From Caecitellus pseudoparvulus (lineage: Eukaryota; Bigyra: Bicosoecida): a stretch of DNA of 64,000 nucleotides. The stretch lies in assembly GCA_965644315.1 (NCBI GenBank), contig CBFFRQ010000080.1, positions 248,001 through 312,000 on the forward strand, given 5' to 3'. A program made the position numbers and the translations under genes. This document shows positions 32,426 to 42,658 of this stretch, one piece after another; position 1 is the stretch's first letter, and every line of letters starts with the position of its first letter. A model generated the notes under the pieces. The model was given only the letters and a program-made list of their open reading frames with translations, had not been told where the DNA came from and made no database searches.

Positions 32426-33881
32426 ATGTTCCTTGTCGCCTTTACCATCTTCTCGACTCAAGCACTAGCCGTGGCTCAAGATGCTCGCGGCCCTCCCGGT
32501 GACGATCTGTTCAAATGGTGAGCTTCGATATGAGGCTGCCCACCACGCATGCAGGCACTCAGGAACGCGTGAAGCACACAGGTTGAGTGCACAGGGCATG
32601 AACACTCACGGACTAGTGATAAATGCAACACCTGCAGGCTTTCGGGTATCAGCAGGTTCTGATGATGGCCGAGAGCTGAGGGTGCCGGCACGGGTGTGCA
32701 TCTCGCTGTACACTGCACAGCAGCACCCCAAACTGAACGCATCCTGGATACCCAACACCGATCATGGAAGTTTTCCATCTCTCTACCAGCTTGCCAGTAT
32801 CTCAGCTGTGCTGGCGGTGGAGGCAGCTGCCGGTGAAAGCTCTGCTTATGCTCCATGGCTTGACCTGCTTGCAGCGGATACACTGCGCCCGGAACCGCCG
32901 CAAAAATGGCCACCAGCTGACCAGGCGAATCTAGAGCTTGCAGACCTGCATGGGGACTACTGGCAGACGCAATCGGCCCTCCTGCAAGACATCGCCCACA
33001 TCGCACAGGGAATGCTCCACGCATCCCAAGGCAGCATGGACACTGAAATAGCTTGGGCGGCCGCCCATACTCTGCGGAACTGGGTCCCTGGCGGGTCTGC
33101 TGGGGCCGTGTTGTGTCCACTTATTGATTTGGTGGAAGTGGACCCATCTGGCCGGTCGTTAGAGAACATTGTCTTGCCAGCCCAGCAAACAGCCCTGGGT
33201 GAACAGCAACCTGTCATTGTTGGCTACAAGCTCCCCGGAACCGCGCAGCCGAATCGCGCGGACTTCTTGAGGAAATTGGATCCTCGAGTTGAGGGTGGGT
33301 GCGCTGCCCAGTATGTCGCGCGGTCTGGCGTGTGGCACCACAGCTACTCCAATGCCTCGTGCTTCAAGCTGAGCCTTTCCGTCCCGAACGACAGGCAAGC
33401 GCAAACTGCAATCACGATGTTCCGGCGCGGAGCCCTCCAAAGAGCGGGGCTGATTCATGATGCTGCTAACTCCACCGCTATTGACTTTGTGCTTCAACGG
33501 TCTCAGAGTTTCTTGCCTGTATCGCTGCTGCAAAGTGTCCGCTTGGCCGTGCTGCGATGGGACGATGCCGGCGCGTACGCCATGCAACCGAACGCTCAAG
33601 CGCCCATTTCACTTGACAACGAACTTGCCGCTCTGCGAGCCCTACGTGATGCTTTTCGAGGACGACAGGCGGTGTACAGCGCCAAGTTGGGCCTTGCAGT
33701 GGAGCAGCGACATCTATCGGCGCGGGTCGCAGACCTCACGCAACACCAGCTAACCGCGCTGCAGCTGAACTCTGCCACCCTTGAAGTCGCAAAGCACGCG
33801 GAGAAGTTGGCCAGGCAGCAGTGGGAGCAAATTTTCGATGCGGATACAAAGACGTTGCTGCAAGGTAGTCCTGGTGCCTGA
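32426..33881 (+). CDS. Secretory-pathway SET-domain-like protein (LSMT/SETD family, probably inactive)
   Basis: Exons 32426-32517 and 32582-33881, 463 residues. The first exon encodes a signal peptide (MFLVAFTIFSTQALA, likely cut before VAQDA). Splicing gives LFKW|LSAQGMNTHGLVINATPAGF, then VSAG...RELRVPARVCISL, the start of the Rubisco-LSMT/SETD3-type SET domain. TLRNWVPGG and LCPLIDLVEVDPSGRSLEN sit where active members have the helix before the site and LxPxxDxxNH. The Asn-His pair is replaced by Val-Glu, so methyltransferase activity is doubtful. The C-terminal half resembles the Rubis-subs-bind helical region (LAVLRWDDAG, ISLDNELAALRALRDAF). Several N-x-S/T sites fit lumenal exposure. 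The SET link is a distant call by pattern. Confidence 0.6.
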
Positions 33882-33998
33882 CTCTGCTCGGTGGACAGCG
33901 GGTGCCACCCGCGCTGCGCGAGCAAAACCAGTCTGGCCAGTGTTGCGCCCTCATAGACACGAAGCTTGTGCTCTCAACTGCTCGCACGCTTTCCCACC

Positions 33999-35183
33999 AT
34001 GAAACAGGTGCTGGTGGTCATCGGCCTGGCAGCTGCAGCTGCAGCTGCCTCGGCCTCACGCACCTTGCCTGCTGGATATGTCCACACGCCGGCCGGAGGC
34101 ATGCGGGAAGACTGCGTGCACGCAGTGCCTTCCGGGTCAGAGCTAGTTGACGACGGAGACGCGATGGCTGTGGTTTTGAACGGCCGGGTTGTGGCCAAGC
34201 ACCCCCACTGCCTAGGAACCACTAAAACTCCAGTTATGGCTGCTGCACTGGCAGGCGACAAAGCCAGTGGATCCCTTCGCGGCCCCCCAACACTTCAGCG
34301 CGGGCTACAGCTCCCGCCTGACTATGACGGCTGGATTGAGTACACTGCTGCTAATGTTTCTGACACCTACGATGCTTTCTTGGGCTTCTTCAGCGTGCCC
34401 AACACCCCTCCCAGTGTGTGCTCCGTGCTGCACTGCACTTGCCCAAGACGCGAGGCATGCGCTTTCTCTCGCCCTCACAGACCAACCAGACATCCTGTAC
34501 CTTTTTACTGGTATGTTTGGCACCTTGTGCACATGCTGGCCCTTCCACCCACCCGCCCCTTGCCTCCCTGAACAGGAGTACAAAACATCAACTGGATTCC
34601 CAAGGTGGACCCCATGCCCAGCCAACCATTTGACATTCTGCAGCCAGTGCTTCAGTACCCAGCGGATGACAGGTAATCGAGCCGCATTCTTGCATTGTGT
34701 GTTCCAGCAAGACATTCCTCTCTGCCCCTGCACCTCTTCAGGAGCGACTCTTGGTCAATCAAGAGCTGGTACGTGACAGTCAACTCTGGAGCCTACTTCT
34801 CGACCGAGATCAAAGTGCAGCCGGGCGACAACATCTTTGGCAATATGACGCGCCTTGGACCAGAGCAGTGGCTCGTGAACTCTGTCAGCTCCAAGACAGG
34901 TCAACAGACGCTCATCAAGCCTTCTCACCCAAGGCTGGCCAAGCAGCCGTGGGCGTACAACACCCTTGAGTGCTACGGCTGCCAGGACTGCTCAACCTAC
35001 CCTTCCAATCCGACGTACTTCACGCATCTGGCCCTGACATGCGGGGGGAAGCCGTGTCCGCCTTCCTGGCGCGCCAACCCTGACATGGACCCGGTGAAGA
35101 AGTGCCACGAAGGCCTGTCTATCCAGGACCCAGCCACCGTCACCATCACCTTTGGAGCAGGCTCCTCCAGCTCAGACGAGTGA
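33999..35183 (+). CDS. Secreted protein of unknown function
   Basis: Exons 33999-34413, 34481-34510, 34576-34672 and 34742-35183, 327 residues. It has a clear signal peptide (MKQVLVVIGLAAAAAAASAS). The mature part has YDGWIEYTAANVSDTYDAFL, FSVPNTPPNQPDILYLFTG (joined over intron 1), VQNINWIPKVDP, PFDILQPVLQYPADDRSD and SWYVTVNSGAYFSTEIKVQP. A Cys-rich end follows (ECYGCQDC, TCGGKPCP). The order resembles a conserved family of secreted beta-rich, lectin-like proteins that I know only as uncharacterised. Exon 2 is a 30-nt micro-exon, whose phase and sense in the joined protein support it. Cys pairs and N-x-T sites fit an extracellular location. AATGCA lies 40 nt past the stop. Confidence 0.72.
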
Positions 35184-35534
35184 TATCCTCATAACAGCAA
35201 AGTGCCCCCATTCCTTTGCTCGAATGCAAAACAGTGACCACCCATTCCCGATCGATGCGGGACACACGTTGGGCCAGAGCTGCTCCTCCCCACGAGTAAA
35301 ACCCACAACGCAAAATTCCACGACTCTGCACGCATCACAGAGAGTGCAAAAGCGCGTGTAAGCGATCTCGCCTTCACTTCCCGGCCTCGACTCCCTCCAC
35401 TGAAAGCTGGAGGAGCAGGAGCCCACTGCATCGAGTGGTGTGACACAGGGGAGGGACCGGCTTCTACTCCCCCTGACCATACCTCAACATGTGGGACCCC
35501 CTGCAGAACCAGCTGCGCTCCTCAGATACCCAAG
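35184..35534. other. Intergenic upstream of the TmcB-like gene
   Basis: 351 bp. It holds AATGCA at 35223-35228 (signal of the preceding gene). No RNA gene or reading frame of note. Confidence 0.4.
35223..35228 (+). terminator. Putative poly(A) signal AATGCA after the secreted-protein gene
   Basis: AATGCA begins 40 nt after the TGA. Inferred from the window-wide pattern. Confidence 0.5.
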
Positions 35535-38500
35535 ATGCTGCCAGTTCAGCTAGCTTGCCTTTTCAGCGTGCGTGCGCGCTTCACCTCTGCGTTGGCATCG
35601 TCGAGCGCAGGCCATGTAGCAGCGTTTTTAGCACGTCCCTTCCTGCCGCCGACTCCTCCCGCAGTAATGCTGCTCATTGCCAAGAGCCCTGACTTTTCTT
35701 TGCCAACCATGGTGTTCACAAAGGTAACAGAGCTCCTCCCGCTCCTTGCCTACCCCATCGTCGTCCTGGAGCAGAACGGTGAGCCCTTGACCGCGCTCGA
35801 TGTGCGGCGATGTTGCTGCCGTCAGGCAGCACCCACCGCTGCACCTCGCCGGAGCCAGCCACGCTGCACTGAAATCTGCCACCGCCCCGCAGACGTGGGG
35901 TCCCCTGATGACGTTGTGTTGGCGTGGACCCAGTACCTTCCACTCATCCTCCTGCAAGGCATGGCGCTGATTTCCGTCGCCTTGCTTCTGGCCCTCTTCG
36001 TTGTTGCCAGTGTCGTCGTGGCGGGGCTCGTGGGCTTTCGCAGCCAGGTGTCCTCCGTTTGGTACAGGCTGCTACGCATGCTAGTGCACTTCATGGCCAC
36101 CACCGGCTTTGTTCCCATCTCCACCGTGGTGTTCGAGTGGCTGGCATGCTCGCCTTTCGCTCAGCACCTCATGGGTAAAGGGCAGGAGGCCTGCTACTCT
36201 GGCGTGCACCTGGCCATGATCCTCACAATGGCTCCCCCTGCCCTGCTCTTCTTGCTCACCACCACCATGTACAGCAGCGTTGCCGTCAATCGTACCCTGC
36301 GACCTGGTGTGGCTGCTGCTCAGATCCACGGGCGTGAAGAGGTGCTGCACTTGCTGCTGTCCACAGTCCTCGTCGTCACGACCTCCATCAACGCCCTCGC
36401 GAACGTGTACTTACTCGTGACTGCTATGATCCTCCTAGGCATCCTCTGGCTTCGGGTATCAGCTTTGGAGCAGCCTAAGCAAGTGGGCTGGCTCAACGAC
36501 CTGTCTGCTGCCATTGCTGGAGGATTCTTGTGGCTGGCCCTTGTCGCCGCATCCTCAGTCATCGCACCCGACGCACCAGTGCCCTTCCTGGAGACCACGC
36601 TGGGAACAGTTATGGCTGTCGTCGTGTGTGGCTTGTCCAGTGCAATGTGGCGGCAGAATGTCTTGTCTAAGCCAGCCAGACGGGTGCGAGGTGTTACTGA
36701 GCTGCTGATCCACGCAAGGTTCCGCACCCAAGCAGCCCTCCTGCTCACCAACGCTGCGAAAGCCATCGCGACGACCTCAGACGTCCGTTCTGCTCCCCGA
36801 GCTCCGCGACTGTCACTGGCCACCTCCAGGGGCAACATCCAAGCCGACGCCCGTGAGCTGAGCGTGTCCACGACGCACGGCCCCGTTGTCAGCCTACGCC
36901 CGAGGCACGTGCGCAACGGCTCACACGATGGCGGTCAAAGCGGTGCCAGGTTGCTCCGAGTAGGAACAGCATCACGGTCGATGATCACAGACGCTGCACG
37001 CGCTCCACAGAAGCAAGGAGGCATGCCCCGCGTGGCCAGCTTTGCACAGCATGCCGGAACAGCGACCAGCATCCGTCGAGGTACTCTGGGGGCCGTCCCT
37101 GCGAAGAGCATTGCTGACCGCCGCGCCGGGCAGGGCCACTCGTACAGCTTTGGCACTGCTGTGGATGCTTCCGTGGTGGCAGACACGCATGACCACGAGG
37201 CTGTCCGCCGGGCGGCTGCCGGTGGCTTGCAGGCTGGAGGCTACGCAGTCATGGTGGCAAGCGTTTGGGCACAGCAAACCCCCACCTCTACCAGCTGTGC
37301 TGCAGCTGCTCAGCACCTCTTCACAGAAGCCAAGGAGTCCTTCTGGGCAGCAGCGAACGCACCCCATGCACCAGGCGTGGCGCACCTCGCTCACGCTATG
37401 TTCCTGCGCTTGCGACACCCGGCGATCCGAGCAGAAGTGCTGGCGCTGCAGAAGGCTCTGAGAGTGGGAAGGTGGGACACAGCTTTCTTTGTTCACCAGC
37501 GACTGCACAGCATGCAAGCGGAGTACCAGCGCAAGCGTGGTCGCGCTGTGATGTCCACTCTGGACCGCATGGCGTTTGAGCAGCTCATGCGGGAAGCAGA
37601 GCAAAGTGAGCAAGACATGCGGCAGCACACGTCCTTGCTGTGGTCCGCTGTCTCTGCCCCGGACCTCCGAGCAAGTGCCATTGAAGAGGCAGCCACAGCC
37701 ATGACCGGCCAAAAGCTTCGCTGCATGCGGCTGTACTCGCGGATGCTGTTTATGAACTCAAAGTCTACCGATGTGCTGACTTCGTACTGGAACTTCTTGA
37801 CTGATGCTCACTTGCCAGTTGGTGCGGAGCGTGTGCACAAGCGCCTGGAAGCTGAGCACGCTGCGCGGGCCTCGTCTTCAACTCCCGACAGTACCTTCAA
37901 AATGTTCGAACGGTGCTTGGACCCTCACCCTATGGGCGATGACACTGCTCAGCTTGTCCTCAGCGCAGCAGCTGACTCGTTCACGGCCGTTCGCTATGCA
38001 AATCTGCTCGCCACGGTGATGTTTGGTCAAGACCACGGCTCATTTACTGATCTGACGCTTGAGGCCTTGCTTCCTCCAGGGGTGGATGAGGCAGTTATGG
38101 GCTCTCTCAACAGCTTCCTGCGTGATGGACAAAGCGAGCTCATGGCAGGGTGTGTGTATGTCCTTCTGCAGCACCCGGGAACCCACATGCTCCTGCCTGC
38201 CTCCATGTACATTGTGGAAGCCCCACCGCACATCCAAGCTGGGCATCTTGAACCGCAGTTGGCGGTCTTCTTCAGGGCAATCGAAACCCCAGATATTCAC
38301 CAAGTGCTTTTCCTAGATGAATCTGAACTGTACGCAGTTGTGGCGGCGAGCTTTGAGTCTCACGAAGCCATGGGCACCACGCCAGAACAGGTCGCTGATG
38401 GTGATAGCACGATCTCAGCTGCCGCAGCGTTTCCTGACATTGACAAGTACGTGGCCGACATTGTTCGTCGGGATCCAGCGGCAGTCAGCCGAGCGCTGCG

Positions 38501-41500
38501 CTCTGCTGGGGATGGAGAGGCGGTGCCATTGGAAGATACAGGATACGAAGAAGGGGAGCTGCTCAACGCAAGGACATTTGTGCCGACCGTTCTCTGGAGC
38601 GGTGATTCTGAGACTGCTATCAGAGCCCAAGCTACCCTCCTTGACCTTGGGCCTTCATGTTCCAGGATGTGGTTGCTGGAGTGGACACAGAGCAGCGGGT
38701 CGGCGAAGAAGTCCACCGCTGACGCAGTCGGACTCAGCGGGGGTTCAGCCTCTGGGCCGGCGACGCCGCATTCGGGATTAGTTACTCTTCCACGTATGCA
38801 CCCTGCGCTCTCTACAGTGGCGGACTCTGACGGTGAGTCCGAGCGGCACCCCTCAGACTTCACGGGTTCCTACTTGGAGCCTGCGTACGTGACGCCAAGT
38901 CAGCCAAGTCACGTGGCATCTGTCTGTGAGCCTCAGCAGGTTCCAGCCAGTGCGCTTGGCGATGAAGGGAGGAGTGGGACCATGGAGAGTGCGTATGCGG
39001 CTGAGGGCGCTCCATCTCTGAGCATGGATGCTCGTGAGACGTCCACGGCAGCCAGTGACACAGACGGGCAGTTGGACGCGGTGCGCTCCAAGCACACCTC
39101 AGGGACTATTGGAAGCGGGACTATTCCACCACAGCCCTTCCCTGTGCAAATTTCGAAGCAAGGAGAACAGGGAGCGGTGCCAGGTGGGGATTCCAAGCAG
39201 TTCCCCAGGCCCTGGGCTCACCAACAGCCGCAGCAAGCAGGGGATGGGAGAGGCATCCCTCCTGTCGTTTCCCTTCCTGATCACCCAGGATCAAGGAGGA
39301 GAAGCACAAGTGCCAGTGACAGCTCTCCCCCCGAGATGGCCTGGCGCAGCCCCAGAGCAGACTTGAGACGTGCATCGTTGGATGCGAGCGGTGCCAGTGC
39401 CGGTCCCAGCCCAAGCAAACGTCGCAGCCGAACGTTTGATTCGCCGTCGAGTTCCACGAAGCGATCAAAGCGACGGGCTAAAATTCGCGCATCCATCTTC
39501 GCCCACACAGCCCTCTCTGCGCTGGCCGGCAAGCGCAGGCAAAATGACGCCCGCCTCTCGTCGCAAGCGCAGCATCCGGAGCTCCGGGCAGCCTTGAGGG
39601 GCGCAGAATCGATTCTTGAGGAGGCTGCTGGTAAAGGGCGGCTGCGGACTGCATCAAAGATGCAAAAGCTGTCGCTTGCCTTCTTCCTGTGCAGCGCGAT
39701 TTCAGTCTTTGTGTACATTGGCGTGCTGAACGAAGAGCTGCCGACTACGCAGGGTACTCTCACTGCCGCCAGAACAGTCTCAGGTGCTGCTGTCGTTGTG
39801 CTGGGTTCCTTCAACCTCCTCACCAACGTCTATGTGCAAACCGTATCTTCATGGGGGCTGCTCCCGCTGACTCAAGCCGAAGGCATCAACATGTTGGATG
39901 ATTTCGCACAGCAGCTCCTGGACCTCCAAACGGCTGCACGCTCCCTGGCTGAGACCACGGAGTGGACTCCACCTGTCATTCCGATCGCTGATTCAAGTGG
40001 AGAAACGTTTGCACGCATGTCTGTTCTGCAAGCCGCTGAGTTGCTGCTGTCCTTCTTCCGCCTCGCGCACCCGGCAGGGTCAAGCACCATCCAAGCCACA
40101 AGCCCAGCTCCAACCGTAGGGTATGAGGTGCTGCCAACAATGTTCGCGGCTGCGAAGGATGCCTTCAAAGCCAGTCAGGACTTTATTCAAAGCCAAGAAC
40201 AGTACTTGCTGCTTGCATGCAGTGTGACAGCAGCAGTTCTCCTGCTCCTCTACGCAGCATACATGGCGGTGTTGATTCGGCAGCTGAGCTGGATGCGGTG
40301 GCTAGCGCTCCGCGTTTGGTCAGCAGTCCCCGCGGAAGTAGCAGAAGCTGCCCGCACACGGGCACAGCTGAACTCACACAAGGGCATCAACCCTTCCACA
40401 GGAAGCTTGTCATCAGTTGATGGCTCGCGCCCAAGGACGGGGTCGCACGGAGGTGATGAGCATACCGAGACGCCACGTGCGCAGACCCCGAGCTCCACCG
40501 CCAAGTACTCTCGGTCTCGCTTAGACCGGCGCATCACTGGATTGATGCAGAAGTTGCCAAAGTCGTCCCTCCCGCTGCGCCAGCTGAAGGCCACGTGGTG
40601 GTTTGGGCTGTCTGTCTTTGCACTGTTGTGCCTCCCTGGACTTGTGCCGTTGCTCTGGATCGGCTCGCAGTACATCCAAGTGTCTGTCGCGGGTGCAGAA
40701 CTTGAGCAGCGCAGTGCCCAGGCTTTCCTGCTGCAGCGCGTACGATTCTCCACGCAGCATGTACTGCACGCGTGTCAAGGCGGGCTGGCGGCAACGTCCG
40801 ATGCCGAACTTGAAGCTGCACAGCTCAGCGTTTCGGAAGCCGCTCTGAGGCTGGGAGCTGAAGCAGACTTGTTGCTGACTGGAGGTCGCGTGCCAGAGAA
40901 CATTGAAGGTCTCCCATTTTCAGAGATTCCGTCCCTTGCGGTGGGCGGGGCAGGAGAGCACCTGTTGCTTGGCGATGTGTGCGCCCAGACTAATTTCACG
41001 AGCTCTCAGGAGTGTGACACGATTGGAGGTGGAGTCTTGCACTCAGGACTCCTGTCAACGGCACACACACTGGCGAGAGAAGGCCCCATTTTCTTCGCTA
41101 GTCTGAGAGCCGCCTTCCAAGGGAATGCGTCCGTTCTTCAGCGTTTGAACGGAGCGAACGCAAGTGTGCCCAGTGAGGATTTGTCCACCCTCATGCAAGG
41201 CTACGTCAGGGTGTACATGCTGGCCATCCCTGTGCTGCAGCCGGGCCTTCAGCTTGCTATCGAAGACCACAGCCGTGTCATGAACGAGTTCCGCGGCACC
41301 GTGGTGGCCAACGTCATCTGGGCTTCTTGTGGTGCCTTGACTCTCATGCTCTTCGTGCTTATTCTGCACACACTCCCGACGATTCGTCGATCTGAGAAGT
41401 CTGTCGTCGCCATCCGCTCAGCGGTGGCTACAGTGCCGCTTGCAGCAGCCTCTGCCAGCGTTGCCCTGCAGCGGCGCATGTACACAGCCGTGCAAAGTGA

Positions 41501-41786
41501 GCGTACAGCACTGCAACGCATGCCAGTCCAGCTCTGCCCGGCCGATACCGAGTCGGTCGAGGAAGCCCCCCTCAGCTTTGCACCCATGAGTTCGCCCCAC
41601 GGACTGAGCCCAGCCCACCACAGACCGGATGTGATTCCCCGTGCTGATTCACTGGGCTCCAGTGCGTCCATGGCGTCCATGCCACATCAGCTGACGTCTT
41701 CCACCTTGCCCCTGAGCCCGTACGAGTCTACTGGCACTGCGAGGCGCACTTTCGACCTGCCTGAGACGCACGTGGAGGAAGTGTAG
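35535..41786 (+). CDS. TmcB-like giant multi-pass membrane protein
   Basis: Open frame of 2,083 codons. I infer an in-phase 114 bp intron at 35779-35892 (GTGAGC...CCGCAG), which would remove a Cys/Arg-rich stretch and give about 2,045 residues. Alternative starts are ATG 35667 and 35709. The layout matches the Tiny macrocysts (Tmc) family of protists. An N-terminal multi-helix bundle (35700-36680) comes first. A helical cytosolic region follows, with KLRCMRLYSRMLFMNSKSTD and VLTSYWNFLTDA (Tmc-type HAT-like repeat). Then comes a PAS-like region (about 37960-38290, SFTAVRYANLLATVMFG) and a Ser-rich linker. C-terminal helices lie near 39670-39840, 40200-40290, 40590-40680 and 41300-41370. PAS-containing Tmc proteins may be membrane sensors; function is not established. 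Family assignment is by pattern. Confidence 0.65.
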   Translation: MLPVQLACLFSVRARFTSALASSSAGHVAAFLARPFLPPTPPAVMLLIAKSPDFSLPTMVFTKVTELLPLLAYPIVVLEQNGEPLTALDVRRCCCRQAAPTAAPRRSQPRCTEICHRPADVGSPDDVVLAWTQYLPLILLQGMALISVALLLALFVVASVVVAGLVGFRSQVSSVWYRLLRMLVHFMATTGFVPISTVVFEWLACSPFAQHLMGKGQEACYSGVHLAMILTMAPPALLFLLTTTMYSSVAVNRTLRPGVAAAQIHGREEVLHLLLSTVLVVTTSINALANVYLLVTAMILLGILWLRVSALEQPKQVGWLNDLSAAIAGGFLWLALVAASSVIAPDAPVPFLETTLGTVMAVVVCGLSSAMWRQNVLSKPARRVRGVTELLIHARFRTQAALLLTNAAKAIATTSDVRSAPRAPRLSLATSRGNIQADARELSVSTTHGPVVSLRPRHVRNGSHDGGQSGARLLRVGTASRSMITDAARAPQKQGGMPRVASFAQHAGTATSIRRGTLGAVPAKSIADRRAGQGHSYSFGTAVDASVVADTHDHEAVRRAAAGGLQAGGYAVMVASVWAQQTPTSTSCAAAAQHLFTEAKESFWAAANAPHAPGVAHLAHAMFLRLRHPAIRAEVLALQKALRVGRWDTAFFVHQRLHSMQAEYQRKRGRAVMSTLDRMAFEQLMREAEQSEQDMRQHTSLLWSAVSAPDLRASAIEEAATAMTGQKLRCMRLYSRMLFMNSKSTDVLTSYWNFLTDAHLPVGAERVHKRLEAEHAARASSSTPDSTFKMFERCLDPHPMGDDTAQLVLSAAADSFTAVRYANLLATVMFGQDHGSFTDLTLEALLPPGVDEAVMGSLNSFLRDGQSELMAGCVYVLLQHPGTHMLLPASMYIVEAPPHIQAGHLEPQLAVFFRAIETPDIHQVLFLDESELYAVVAASFESHEAMGTTPEQVADGDSTISAAAAFPDIDKYVADIVRRDPAAVSRALRSAGDGEAVPLEDTGYEEGELLNARTFVPTVLWSGDSETAIRAQATLLDLGPSCSRMWLLEWTQSSGSAKKSTADAVGLSGGSASGPATPHSGLVTLPRMHPALSTVADSDGESERHPSDFTGSYLEPAYVTPSQPSHVASVCEPQQVPASALGDEGRSGTMESAYAAEGAPSLSMDARETSTAASDTDGQLDAVRSKHTSGTIGSGTIPPQPFPVQISKQGEQGAVPGGDSKQFPRPWAHQQPQQAGDGRGIPPVVSLPDHPGSRRRSTSASDSSPPEMAWRSPRADLRRASLDASGASAGPSPSKRRSRTFDSPSSSTKRSKRRAKIRASIFAHTALSALAGKRRQNDARLSSQAQHPELRAALRGAESILEEAAGKGRLRTASKMQKLSLAFFLCSAISVFVYIGVLNEELPTTQGTLTAARTVSGAAVVVLGSFNLLTNVYVQTVSSWGLLPLTQAEGINMLDDFAQQLLDLQTAARSLAETTEWTPPVIPIADSSGETFARMSVLQAAELLLSFFRLAHPAGSSTIQATSPAPTVGYEVLPTMFAAAKDAFKASQDFIQSQEQYLLLACSVTAAVLLLLYAAYMAVLIRQLSWMRWLALRVWSAVPAEVAEAARTRAQLNSHKGINPSTGSLSSVDGSRPRTGSHGGDEHTETPRAQTPSSTAKYSRSRLDRRITGLMQKLPKSSLPLRQLKATWWFGLSVFALLCLPGLVPLLWIGSQYIQVSVAGAELEQRSAQAFLLQRVRFSTQHVLHACQGGLAATSDAELEAAQLSVSEAALRLGAEADLLLTGGRVPENIEGLPFSEIPSLAVGGAGEHLLLGDVCAQTNFTSSQECDTIGGGVLHSGLLSTAHTLAREGPIFFASLRAAFQGNASVLQRLNGANASVPSEDLSTLMQGYVRVYMLAIPVLQPGLQLAIEDHSRVMNEFRGTVVANVIWASCGALTLMLFVLILHTLPTIRRSEKSVVAIRSAVATVPLAAASASVALQRRMYTAVQSERTALQRMPVQLCPADTESVEEAPLSFAPMSSPHGLSPAHHRPDVIPRADSLGSSASMASMPHQLTSSTLPLSPYESTGTARRTFDLPETHVEEV

Positions 41787-41920
41787 GTCAGCGCTTTTTG
41801 TGTAAATCCATTGCAACAGTGAGCGCAGCACGCTTTTCTTGCTCACTTGTGAACGCTTCGTATTTGTGTCCGCTTCTCGCGCAACTCATTCTGCCCTGCA
41901 GCGAAACCCCCGCCGAGTCA

Positions 41921-42283
41921 ATGCTCGAGGAAATGGACACTCTCATCACTTCTCGGCACATGGAGCAGGCCTTGGCCGCTCACCAGGCACGATTCTCTTC
42001 CGATATTTCACCTTTCGTTGAAGGCATCCTTGCCCGCGCGTTCCACCTTCGCCCTGAGACAGAAGACGAAGTATACGCAGTCATCCGCGCGGAAATTGAC
42101 GCGGCCAGCAGCCCCTCTTCTTCAAGCTCCAGCGACGAGTGGAAAGGCCAAGCTCGATGCGAAGCCATCGTCAAACAGCTGTCAGAATTCCTTGTCCTGA
42201 GTGGCAACGAAGAAAATCCGGCAGCAGCTGCTCACCAGTTTCTCTCTCGGCACCAGCGGGAGCATCACGGTGAGCCCTCATAG
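41921..42283 (+). CDS. Small hypothetical protein
   Basis: ATG 41921 to TAG 42283, 120 residues: acidic and helical, with MLEEMDTLITSRHMEQALAA, EVYAVIRAEIDAA, a Ser8-rich loop, then RCEAIVKQLSEFLVLSGNEE. No family recognised. The last codons (CACGGTGAGC) contain a good splice donor, so the gene may continue. An acceptor at about 42336-42338 would open 39 further codons to a TAA at 42463, but I have no homology to support it. It lies head-to-tail between the TmcB-like and DNAAF5 genes. Confidence 0.4.
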   Translation: MLEEMDTLITSRHMEQALAAHQARFSSDISPFVEGILARAFHLRPETEDEVYAVIRAEIDAASSPSSSSSSDEWKGQARCEAIVKQLSEFLVLSGNEENPAAAAHQFLSRHQREHHGEPS

Positions 42284-42658
42284 TCACTCGCTAGATGAGG
42301 GCTGAGACAGACTCCCTTCTGGACTCTGGTGATGAATAGGGGCCTGCCGCCCACGCTTCGGCAAAGTGCTGGCATGTCAGACTTGGATCGTGGAGGGCGA
42401 AACGGATTCCAACTGCGTGAGGAGCCGCCTCGGATCTAGCTACCTGTGCCCTGGCAACTAAGTTTCCCTCATGGTCTTTTTGAATTTACTCCATTGTTTT
42501 CTAGTTGCCCTTGCACAGCACTCTAGTCAGGTGTGGGACGTGCAGAGAGTGTACCCCCCGGTGCCCGAGGAAGTCGCTCACGCCGCTGAATAAAATCCAC
42601 CGCCCAAATGTTGTAAAACCAGACCTGAGATATCCAAAACTCTCTGCTGGGTGTGAGG
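42284..42658. other. Intergenic before DNAAF5
   Basis: 375 bp. It may hold a second exon of the small upstream gene (about 42339-42463). A T-rich stretch near 42475-42505 and AATAAA at 42588 are visible. Otherwise nothing is recognised. Confidence 0.35.
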
